From the NCBI RefSeq assembly GCF_009674665.1, contig NZ_WKJD01000021.1, forward strand, positions 310,001 through 374,000: DNA of 64,000 nucleotides, given 5' to 3'. The position numbers and the translations under genes were made by a program. Shown piece by piece: positions 52,650 through 62,178 of the stretch (positions within the stretch are counted from its first letter, which is position 1; each line of letters starts with the position of its first letter). The notes beneath the pieces were generated by a model that saw nothing but the letters and a program-made list of their open reading frames with translations, did no database searches and was not told the DNA's origin. This DNA is from Agromyces kandeliae. Lineage in GTDB: Bacteria; Actinomycetota; Actinomycetes; Actinomycetales; Microbacteriaceae.

Positions 52650-53185
52650 GCGGTCGCCCCCTCCTCGACGTCGTCGACGCCGTAGTCGGGACACCGGCAG
52701 ACGTCGGGCGACCACGTCGACCGCTCGAGCGCCAGGTCGCCGATCGGGTTCACGCCGGGGCCGGCGGCCAGCGCCTGGCCGGCGAGCGCGTGCAGGCACT
52801 TCACGCGAGTGGGCATGCCACCGGCGGAGACGCCCGCGATCTCCTCGACGACGCCGAACATGGCGCGGTCGGAGAGGTACTGCTCGTGCGCGGCGCGGTA
52901 GGCCGCTCGGACGTCCTCGTCGCGCGCGAGCAGGTCGGTGAACTCGACCATGAGCTGCGCGGCCTCGAGGAACGACATGGCGGCGGTCGCGACCGGATGG
53001 GTGAGGTAGTAGAACGTCGGGAACGGCGTGCCGTCGGACAGGCGCGGCCGGGTGGAGACGACCGTCGGCGCGCCGCACACGCAGCGCGCCGCGATGCCCA
53101 CGACGTCGCGCGCGGGTCGCCCGAGCTGCGCCGAGACGATCCGGAGGTCTCGGTCGGAGACGGGTTCGAACGGCGGGCGGGTCAT
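52646..53185 (-). CDS. DUF501 domain protein
   Basis: A 179-residue protein with the family features QLGRPARDVVGIAARCVCGAP and PTFYYLTHPVATAAMSFLEA near residues 60-75 (the first given also as RDVVGIA...CVCGAP), and CRCPDYG near the end; five cysteines suggest a metal site. DUF501 is conserved in actinobacteria between ftsB and an NADH- or exopolyphosphatase-type gene, without known function. It overlaps both neighbours by four bases, so it is co-translated with FtsB and the protease. Confidence 0.93.
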   Translation of the reverse strand: MTRPPFEPVSDRDLRIVSAQLGRPARDVVGIAARCVCGAPTVVSTRPRLSDGTPFPTFYYLTHPVATAAMSFLEAAQLMVEFTDLLARDEDVRAAYRAAHEQYLSDRAMFGVVEEIAGVSAGGMPTRVKCLHALAGQALAAGPGVNPIGDLALERSTWSPDVCRCPDYGVDDVEEGATA

Positions 53186-53838
53186 CGGTTCCCCTCGTCA
53201 GCGGGTCGGTCGGTCGCGTCGGGCGCCTGCTGCGAGGCATCCGTCGCACTCTGGGCCAGGCCGGCGGTCATGACCGACCGCAGCATCGTCTGCATCCAGT
53301 CGCCCCGCGCCTCGGTCACCTCGGCCGACACCGCACGGTCGGCGGTGATCGCCGCCGCCGGGTCGCGGTCGTCGATCACGAGGTAGCTCACCTCGCCCGG
53401 AAGCACGTAGTAGAGCCGCTCGCGCGCCTGCGTGACGATGAAGGTCTCGTCGTTCCAGCGCTCGCGCTCCTCCGTCAGGCGCGCCACGTCCGCCTCCTGC
53501 CGGGCGACGTCGGCCTTCAGCTCGGCGATCTGCTGGCGTTGCGCCGCGTACGCCGCGATGCTCGGCGCGAGCACGACCACGGCCAGCACGAGCACGCCCA
53601 TCATGATGATCGAGAACCCGGAGAAGCGGATGCCGGCGAGCCAGGTCTCGGCGACCTGCCGGATCGACTGCCGCGGCGCGCGCTTGCCGCCCTTCGGAGC
53701 CGTCGAGCGCTTGCCGCCCTTCGCAGCGGTCGCGCCCTCCGCACCGGACGTGCGCTTCGCACCCGGCGCGGCCTTCGAGCCTCGGCTCGCCCGGCTCGAC
53801 GTGCGATCGGGACGCGAGGGACGACGTGCGGCGTTCAT
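53182..53838 (-). CDS. ftsB: FtsB/DivIC family cell-division protein
   Basis: A 218-residue divisome protein. A basic, low-complexity cytoplasmic N-terminus (residues 1-75), one helix near residues 85-106, then a coiled coil (QRQQIAELKADVARQEADV) and a DivIC core with RERLYYVLPGEVSYLVID. It bridges FtsL and FtsQ in the septal complex. The long N-terminal tail is a usual actinobacterial feature. ATG 53838 has GAGGAGG four bases upstream, preferred over upstream starts. It is first of the ftsB-DUF501-S8 unit downstream of eno. Confidence 0.94.
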   Translation of the reverse strand: MNAARRPSRPDRTSSRASRGSKAAPGAKRTSGAEGATAAKGGKRSTAPKGGKRAPRQSIRQVAETWLAGIRFSGFSIIMMGVLVLAVVVLAPSIAAYAAQRQQIAELKADVARQEADVARLTEERERWNDETFIVTQARERLYYVLPGEVSYLVIDDRDPAAAITADRAVSAEVTEARGDWMQTMLRSVMTAGLAQSATDASQQAPDATDRPADEGNR

Positions 53839-53864
53839 CGTCCTCCTCACCTCGCTGGAATGAC

Positions 53865-53895
53865 CGACGGGGGCGGCCACCGGCCACCCCCGTCG
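53865..53895 (-). terminator. Hairpin between eno and ftsB
   Basis: A 14-bp stem (53865-53878 with 53882-53895), one G-U pair, loop ACC. It lies 17 bases after the leftward eno stop and 27 bases before the ftsB start. It probably ends the eno mRNA or reduces readthrough into ftsB. Confidence 0.7.
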
Positions 53896-53912
53896 TGCGT
53901 CTCAGGTACGCG

Positions 53913-55256
<1,344 letters not shown>

Positions 55257-55309
55257 GGACCCGGTTCCGAGGCCCGCTCGCGTATGTCGGCACGACGTCG
55301 CGGCGCACG

Positions 55310-56365
55310 TCAGTGCGGGGCGACGACCTGTCCGCGCTCGACCGCGATCGTGCGCTGCGTCCCGGTGCCGCCCGACCCCGCGACGGGTCGGAGCCAGGCC
55401 TTCAGGGGGCGCCGGAGGGCGCGATGCAGCAGGCCGTCCACGAGTCGCGCGAGCCCGTCGACCACCCGGCCGCTCCGGAGCAGCGCACGGCCCCGGGCGA
55501 CCTTGCGCGCGGACGTGCGCCGCTGGTGCGTGCGCCAGACCGACGCGAGGAGCGCGGAATCCGCGGCCGTGTTCTCCGGCGCGAAGTACGCCGTCGCCCA
55601 CACTCGGCGGGCCGTGCGCACGTCGCGCACGCGGTTGGCGGACGCGTTGCCGCCGTGCCGGCGGTACCGCACGAGCGGTCGGTCGACCACGACGAGCGGC
55701 GCACGCCGCGCGAGCCGGATCGTGAAGTCCCAGTCCTGGCCGACCACGAACGTCGGATCGTAGCCGCCCGTCGCCTCGAACGCCGACCGCCGCATGAGCA
55801 GGCTGCCCATCGGCACGACCGGCGTCGCGAGGAACACCTGGTCGATACCGCGGTAGTCGCCGGAGGATGCGCCGTCGGCGAGCCCGAGCTCCTCGCGGGC
55901 GATCATCTGGCTGCGGAACGCGCCGTCGTGGACCGGCCCGCCGTCCGCGTCGATGAACTCACCCCGTGCGAACGCGCCGGACGCATCGGGATGCGCGTCG
56001 AGCGCTGCGACGAGCGAGCCCAGGAGGTCGGGCTCGGAGACGTCGTCGTCGTCCATGAAGATCAGGTACTCGCTGGAGGCGGCGGCGAGCGCGGCACCGG
56101 CGTTGCGAGCCGCACCGACGCCGCCGTGCGATCGCCGCATCAGGGTGACGCGCGGATCCGCGAGGAAGCGACGCACGACGTCGGGGCCGTCGTCGGTCGA
56201 GGCGTCGTCGACCACGACGACCTCGAAGCGGTCGAACTCCTGCCGGAGCACGCTCTCCAGGGTCTCCGCGATGTACCGGCCACGGTCGTGCAGCGGGATC
56301 ACGACGGTGACGAGCGGGGCGGCGGCCGCGTTCCGTTGGACGGGCCTCGTGACGTCCGAGGTCAT
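55310..56365 (-). CDS. GT2 family glycosyltransferase
   Basis: A 351-residue GT-A fold enzyme. LVTVVIPLHDRGRYIAETLESVL is the nucleotide-sugar entry strand-loop-helix (given by its ends VTVVIPLHD and LESVL), VVVDDASTDD follows, and the metal-binding DxD lies in EYLIFMDDDDVSEPD. QDWDFTIRLAR near residue 215 is the ED-type catalytic loop. No membrane helices: a soluble or peripheral cell-surface polysaccharide or glycolipid transferase. ATG 56365 lacks a Shine-Dalgarno; GATGCT lies six bases upstream. It is 42 bases downstream of... the hisS stop lies at 56408, on the same strand, so hisS precedes it. Confidence 0.9.
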   Translation of the reverse strand: MTSDVTRPVQRNAAAAPLVTVVIPLHDRGRYIAETLESVLRQEFDRFEVVVVDDASTDDGPDVVRRFLADPRVTLMRRSHGGVGAARNAGAALAAASSEYLIFMDDDDVSEPDLLGSLVAALDAHPDASGAFARGEFIDADGGPVHDGAFRSQMIAREELGLADGASSGDYRGIDQVFLATPVVPMGSLLMRRSAFEATGGYDPTFVVGQDWDFTIRLARRAPLVVVDRPLVRYRRHGGNASANRVRDVRTARRVWATAYFAPENTAADSALLASVWRTHQRRTSARKVARGRALLRSGRVVDGLARLVDGLLHRALRRPLKAWLRPVAGSGGTGTQRTIAVERGQVVAPH

Positions 56366-56407
56366 GCGACGAGCATCGCATGAGGCGTGCCGGCGCACGA
56401 CCGCGAG

Positions 56408-57670
56408 CTACGCACCGAGGTCGCGGAACTCGAGGGACGCGGCATCCGTCGTCTCGGCCGTGACGGGAACCCACGCGTCGAAGCCGTCGGCGGTCACGCG
56501 GTCGAGCAGACCGCGCAGGTTCTTCACGCGCCGCTCGAACCGCACGCGCATGCCGGATGCCACGAGCTCGTGCTTGAGCGCGAGCAGTGCCGCCGGTGCG
56601 AGGTCGGCGTCGTGGACGAGCACCACCGAACGCGGGCGCCCCTCGTCGCGCACGGCGAGCAGGTCGACGATGCGCTCGAACCCGATCGAGAACCCGCAGG
56701 CGGGCACCTCGTGCCCGAGGAAGCGGCCGATCATGTGGTCGTAGCGGCCGCCGCCGCCGAGGGAGTAGCCGTGGTCGGGGTGCGCGATCTCGAAGATCGT
56801 GCCGGTGTAGTAGCCCATGCCGCGCACGAGCGTGGGGTCGAAGTCGATGTCGGTTCCGGGCACGGCGTCGCGCAGGGCCATGAGCTCGCGGTACGCGTCG
56901 AGGTCGAGCCAGCCGGGCGGCGGGACGACCCCGTCGGCCAGGCGCCAGTCGGCCGTGGCGAGCTGCCGGAGCTCGTCGGCGACATCCGCCTTCTCGACGC
57001 CCAGCGTGGCGAGCTCGGCGGCGACGCCGTCGGGACCGATCTTGTCGAGCTTGTCGATCGTGATGAGTGCGCGCTCGCGGAGTTCGCCGGGCACGCCCCA
57101 CGAGCCGAGGATGCCGGCCAGGATCCGTCGGTCGTTCAGTCGGATGCGGCACCCCTCGAGGCCGAGCGCGTCGAGCGCGCCCACGGTCGCGGTGAGCAGC
57201 TCGAGCTCGGCGAGCGGCCCGGCCTCGCCGATGATGTCGATGTCGCACTGCACGAACTGCCGGTAGCGGCCCTTCTGCGGCCGCTCGGCGCGCCACACGG
57301 GCGCGATCTGGATGGCGCGGAACACGGGCGGGAGCGCCGCCCGGTGGGTCGCGTAGAACCGGGCGAGCGGCACCGTGAGGTCGTAGCGCAGCCCGAGGTC
57401 GGCGAGCGAGAGGGCGTCGCCGGATGCCGCGGCCGCAGCGAGGTCGTCGGGCGTGATGCCCCGCTTCATGACCGCGAACGCGAGCTTCTCGTTGTCTCCG
57501 CCGAGTCCGGCGTGCAGGCGCGACGAGTCCTCCATCACCGGCGTCTCGATCTCGTCGAACCCGTGCGTCGCGTACACCCCGCGGATCACCGCGAGCGCGT
57601 GCTCGCGGCGGGCCTTCTCGGCGGGCAGGAAGTCGCGCATGCCGCGCGGGGGCGTGACGGTCGGGGCCAT
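56408..57670 (-). CDS. hisS: Histidyl-tRNA synthetase
   Basis: A 420-residue class II synthetase. Motif 1 lies in YATHGFDEIETPVME, motif 2 in PVFRAIQIAPVWRAERPQKGRYRQF (given by its ends PVFRAIQ and GRYRQF), the histidine-binding HisA signature in RYDLTVPLARFYA and GMGYYTGTIFEIA, and motif 3 in CGFSIGFERI. The C-terminal anticodon domain follows. Length fits. ATG 57670 with GGAG just upstream is preferred; ATG 57679 is possible. It is divergent from the ABC gene at 57831 across 160 bases. Confidence 0.96.
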   Translation of the reverse strand: MAPTVTPPRGMRDFLPAEKARREHALAVIRGVYATHGFDEIETPVMEDSSRLHAGLGGDNEKLAFAVMKRGITPDDLAAAAASGDALSLADLGLRYDLTVPLARFYATHRAALPPVFRAIQIAPVWRAERPQKGRYRQFVQCDIDIIGEAGPLAELELLTATVGALDALGLEGCRIRLNDRRILAGILGSWGVPGELRERALITIDKLDKIGPDGVAAELATLGVEKADVADELRQLATADWRLADGVVPPPGWLDLDAYRELMALRDAVPGTDIDFDPTLVRGMGYYTGTIFEIAHPDHGYSLGGGGRYDHMIGRFLGHEVPACGFSIGFERIVDLLAVRDEGRPRSVVLVHDADLAPAALLALKHELVASGMRVRFERRVKNLRGLLDRVTADGFDAWVPVTAETTDAASLEFRDLGA

Positions 57671-57830
57671 GCGCTCCATTCTTCCAGCAGCGGATGGCGC
57701 CTCGCGCCGGTCCCGGCGGCGAACCGGTCCGGAGGTGGTGCTCCACATCCGGGCGATCCCCGATCCCCCGACACCCGTGCGTCGCTAGGCTCCCGTAGCG
57801 TCGGTGCAGCGCCGACCCGAGGGAGGTCGG

Positions 57831-58754
57831 ATGGCCGGCATCGAGGTGTCCGGGGTGGCACGCGCATTCGGCGACGTGCACGCCGTGCGGAACGCGACGT
57901 TCACCGTCGAACCGGGCCACGTGGCCGGGCTCATCGGCCCGAACGGCGCCGGCAAGACCACGCTCCTGCTCATGCTCGCGACGCTGCTCCGCCCCGATGC
58001 GGGCGCCATCCGCGTGGCCGGCTTCGACCCCTTGACCGATCCGGCCGAGGTCCGCGCACGGATGGGCTGGATGCCCGACCTGCTGGGATCGTGGGCGTCG
58101 CTCACCGTGCGAGAGGCCCTCGTCGCCAGCGCGCGCCTGTACGGCCGGTCGACGGATGTCGCGACGGCGCGCGCCGGCGAGCTGATCGACCTCGTCGACC
58201 TCGACGAGCTCGCGGACCGTCCGACCCGCGTGCTCTCGCGCGGCCAGAAGCAGCGGTTGAGCCTCGCCCGCGCGCTCGTGCATGACCCGGAGGTGCTGCT
58301 CCTCGACGAGCCCGCATCGGGACTCGACCCGGTCGCGCGCGCCGGACTGCGGACGCTCGTCCGGCGACTCGCCTCCGAGGGTCGCACGGTGCTCGTCTCG
58401 AGCCACGTGCTGGCCGAGCTCGAGGAGATGGCCGACCAGGCCGTCTACCTCTCCGCCGGCGTGACCGCGGCGGCCGACGAGATCGCACGCGCCGCGAGCA
58501 CCGCCCGCGACTGGCGCCTCCGGTCCCTCGACCCCGATCGACTCCGGGTGGCGCTCGACGCCGCCGGCTGGGCCGAGGTCGCGAGGATCGACAACCTCGG
58601 GGCCGTCGTCCCGCTGGAGTCCGAGGAGGCCGCGGCGCAGCTGCTCGCGCACCTCATCGGATCCGGCGTCCCGGTCTCGTCGTTCGCTCCCGCGGTCGGC
58701 GACCTGGAGCACGTGTTCCTCGATCTCAGCCGCAACGGGGAGGACGACGCGTGA
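57831..58754 (+). CDS. ABC transporter ATP-binding protein
   Basis: A 307-residue ATPase with Walker A GPNGAGKTT, signature LSRGQKQRLSLARAL (LSRGQ in place of LSGGQ), Walker B LLLDEPASGLDP and switch VSSHVLAEL. After the nucleotide-binding core, about 80 C-terminal residues form a ligand- or regulatory domain as in lipid and gliding-type exporters. ATG 57831 has GGGAGG upstream. The stop overlaps the permease start. Substrate unknown. Confidence 0.93.
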   Translation: MAGIEVSGVARAFGDVHAVRNATFTVEPGHVAGLIGPNGAGKTTLLLMLATLLRPDAGAIRVAGFDPLTDPAEVRARMGWMPDLLGSWASLTVREALVASARLYGRSTDVATARAGELIDLVDLDELADRPTRVLSRGQKQRLSLARALVHDPEVLLLDEPASGLDPVARAGLRTLVRRLASEGRTVLVSSHVLAELEEMADQAVYLSAGVTAAADEIARAASTARDWRLRSLDPDRLRVALDAAGWAEVARIDNLGAVVPLESEEAAAQLLAHLIGSGVPVSSFAPAVGDLEHVFLDLSRNGEDDA

Positions 58755-59830
58755 GCGGGTTCCTGCGGGGCCTCCGGCTCGTCGTGACGATCGACCTGCG
58801 CCAGCGCGTGCGCACGGTCGCCTGGTACGTCCTCCTCGGCGTGTTCGTCGTGCTCGTCGCCGGGGTCACCGCGCTGCTCGTCCTGGCCACCGATGCATTC
58901 CTCGACGGCGGTGGCGGGGTGTTCTCGTCGATCGTGTTCTTCGTGCTGCTGCTCGGCACGCTCGTCTCCCCCGCGCTCAGCGCGAACGCGATCAACGGCG
59001 AGCGCGACGCGGGCACGCTCGCGACCACCCAGGTCACGCTCGTGACGACGACGCAGGTCGTGCTCGGCAAGTGGCTCGCCGCGTGGATCACGGCGCTCGC
59101 GTTCCTCGCCGCCGCCGTGCCGTTCCTCGTGTTCGCGGTCGCGCTGGGCGAGGTCCCGGCGACCACGATCCTCGTCTCCACGATCGTGACCGCGCTCGAA
59201 CTCGGCGTGGTCGCCGCGATCGGCGTCGGCCTGTCCGGCCTCCTGACCCGGCCGCTGTTCTCGGTCGCGGTGACCTACCTGGTCGTCGCGGCACTGTCGA
59301 TCGGCACGCTCATCGCGTTCGGCCTCGGCGGGGCGTCGGCGCAGTCCGAGGTCCGGACGACCAGCACGTACGTCGACTGGATGGCGGTCGAGCGCGACGG
59401 GGTCCCGCCGGGCGAGGAGCCGCCCTGCCTCCCGCCTGAGACGTGGACGTACGACGTGCCGCGATTCGACCACGTGTGGGGCTTCCTCGCGGCCAATCCG
59501 TACGTGGTCGTGGCGGACGCCGCACCGGCGAGCTTCGACGACCGGGGCACGCCGACCGACCTGTTCACGTGGATCGCCGTCGGCGTGCGCCAGGCGCAGC
59601 ACGCGCCCGAGCTCGAGGTCGTGTTCGACGAGTGCGCGAACTGGACGCCGAGCGGCGCGGTCGTCGACGACGAGTCGGAGACGCCGCGCGAGGTGTACGA
59701 GCGATCGGTGCCCTCGTGGTTCGTCGGACTCGCCGCCCACCTGCTGCTCGCGGCCGGCGCGCTGGCGTGGGCCGTCCGGCGCACCGCGACGCCCGCGCAT
59801 CGGCTTCCCCGCGGCAGCCGGATCGCCTGA
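58751..59830 (+). CDS. ABC-2 transporter permease with an extracellular insert
   Basis: A 359-residue permease. Six helices (near residues 24-46, 56-78, 108-130, 140-165, 170-195 and 318-340). A hydrophilic segment of about 120 residues between helices 5 and 6 (from AQSEVRTTSTYVDWM to REVYERS) would lie outside the cell; it contains three cysteines. GERDAGTLATTQVT near residue 84 is the ABC-2 coupling region. It overlaps the ATPase gene by four bases. The insert may bind substrate or a cell-wall partner. Confidence 0.9.
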   Translation: MSGFLRGLRLVVTIDLRQRVRTVAWYVLLGVFVVLVAGVTALLVLATDAFLDGGGGVFSSIVFFVLLLGTLVSPALSANAINGERDAGTLATTQVTLVTTTQVVLGKWLAAWITALAFLAAAVPFLVFAVALGEVPATTILVSTIVTALELGVVAAIGVGLSGLLTRPLFSVAVTYLVVAALSIGTLIAFGLGGASAQSEVRTTSTYVDWMAVERDGVPPGEEPPCLPPETWTYDVPRFDHVWGFLAANPYVVVADAAPASFDDRGTPTDLFTWIAVGVRQAQHAPELEVVFDECANWTPSGAVVDDESETPREVYERSVPSWFVGLAAHLLLAAGALAWAVRRTATPAHRLPRGSRIA

Positions 59831-59872
59831 CCTGACCTGACTGGACCCGACCGCGCGGCGCCTGCCCTGCGC

Positions 59873-60583
59873 TCAGGCCTCCGCGGCGCGGACGTCGTCC
59901 TGCATCGAGCGGATGGCATCCCGCAGCGCGCGCTCGGCGTCGAATCCCCGTGCACGGGCCGAGGCGACGAGCGCCATGAGCGTGTCGCCGAGCTCGGCCT
60001 CCGTGGCCGGCGCGGACGCGGCGTCCGTCGCCGGGCGCGTGACTCCGACCTTCTCGGCCTTTCCGAGCAGCTTCTGCGCGAGCGCGAGCGCCGGCATGCC
60101 CTGCGGCACGCCGTCGAGCACGCTCGTGCGGTGCGGCTTCTCGCTGGCCTTGAGGTCGTCCCAGAACGCCACGACGTCGGCTGCGGTCTCGGCCTCGCGA
60201 TCGCCGAAGACGTGCGGATGGCGCGCCACCATCTTCGCCGTCATGTGCCGTGCGACGTCGTCGATGTCGTAGTCCTCGCCGGGCGTGTGCGCGGCGAGGT
60301 CGGCGTGGAAGAGCACCTGGTAGAGCACGTCGCCGAGCTCCTCGATCATCTCCTCGCGGCTGCCCGACTCGATCGCGTCGATGAGCTCCCAGCACTCCTC
60401 GACGAGGTACTGCACGAGCGATTCGTGGGTCTGCTCGGCGTCCCACGGGCATCCGCCCGGTCCGCGCAGGCGTCCGACCATGGCGACGAGTTCGAGCAGC
60501 CCGTCGCCGGCGACCGGAGCCGCGGCCGCGGCATCCGTCGTCGCCTGCTCGGCCGCACCGTGCCCGCCGGTCGTTCGCGTCAT
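59873..60583 (-). CDS. mazG: MazG family NTP pyrophosphohydrolase
   Basis: A 236-residue enzyme that converts NTPs to NMPs plus PPi, cleaning damaged nucleotides. The metal-binding pattern is GGCPWDAEQTHESLVQYLVEECWELIDAI (given by its ends GGCPWDAEQ and EECWELIDAI) and EELGDVLYQVLFHADLA. The second half contains VFGDREAETAADVVAFWDDLK. About 30 low-complexity residues precede the core. ATG 60583 follows a G-rich stretch. It is divergent from nhaA, with a TAGGCT box in between, and mfd lies beyond nhaA, the common Microbacteriaceae order. Confidence 0.94.
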   Translation of the reverse strand: MTRTTGGHGAAEQATTDAAAAAPVAGDGLLELVAMVGRLRGPGGCPWDAEQTHESLVQYLVEECWELIDAIESGSREEMIEELGDVLYQVLFHADLAAHTPGEDYDIDDVARHMTAKMVARHPHVFGDREAETAADVVAFWDDLKASEKPHRTSVLDGVPQGMPALALAQKLLGKAEKVGVTRPATDAASAPATEAELGDTLMALVASARARGFDAERALRDAIRSMQDDVRAAEA

Positions 60584-60646
60584 GACCCACCGCCCCTCGT
60601 CGGGCCGTGCGCGACCCGTCGCTGCGAGCCTAACCGCGCCGCCCGA

Positions 60647-60753
60647 TAGACTCGACGGCAGGAGTGCCGGGAAGTCTGGTCGGCCGACGCGTCGCGCGTC
60701 GTCGCTGTTTCCGCACGGCTCCGTCGCCGTTTCCGACCCCCGTCAGAGGTGCC
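60647..60753 (+). promoter_or_regulatory. nhaA promoter and possibly structured leader
   Basis: A -10-like TAGACT (60647-60652) begins a leader of about 95 bases before the nhaA ATG. The leader holds CCGGGAAGTCTGGTCGGC and two short perfect palindromes, GTCGGCCGAC and CGACGCGTCG, plus GACGG (near 60655) and CCGTC copies downstream that could close a stem. This could be a cis-regulatory RNA for a Na+/H+ antiporter, but I cannot match it to a family from memory. Confidence 0.35.
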
Positions 60754-61956
<1,203 letters not shown>

Positions 61957-61998
61957 TCGGCGCCGGGCCGCGGGACGGCCGGCGTGCCGGACGTCGCT

Positions 61999-62071
61999 CG
62001 GGAGGAAGTTCCGCCGCACCGGCGGCGTGTCGAGCGGCGACACGCCGCGCCGGGACCCGATGTTCCTCCCG
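61999..62071. repeat. Nested inverted repeat between nhaA and mfd
   Basis: Outer arms CGGGAGGAA (61999-62007) and TTCCTCCCG (62063-62071) are exactly complementary. Inside them GGCGTGTCG (62024-62032) pairs with CGACACGCC (62038-62046) around AGCGG. The whole could fold as a long hairpin of about 73 bases. It lies in the 222-base gap between convergent genes; it may be the terminator of both or a small palindromic element. The rest of the gap (62110-62178) is GCG-rich low complexity with a repeated GCGTCAG. Confidence 0.55.
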
Positions 62072-62178
62072 ACCGATGCGCAGGTCGCGGGGTCCCGCAT
62101 GCGCGCGCACGCTCGCTGTCGCGCCCGCGGCGTCAGTGCGGCGCGGCGCGGCGCCGCGTCGGCGCGGCGCGCGCGGCG

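Noticed and set aside
59826-59850. Short direct repeat of CCTGA units after the ABC permease stop.
   Set aside because: Only two to three copies in a 42-base gap; too short to be called a repeat element.
60664-60753. N-terminal extension of NhaA from GTG 60664.
   Set aside because: The extra 30 residues are basic and Pro-rich with no signal character; ATG 60754 has a Shine-Dalgarno and begins the normal NhaA N-terminus.
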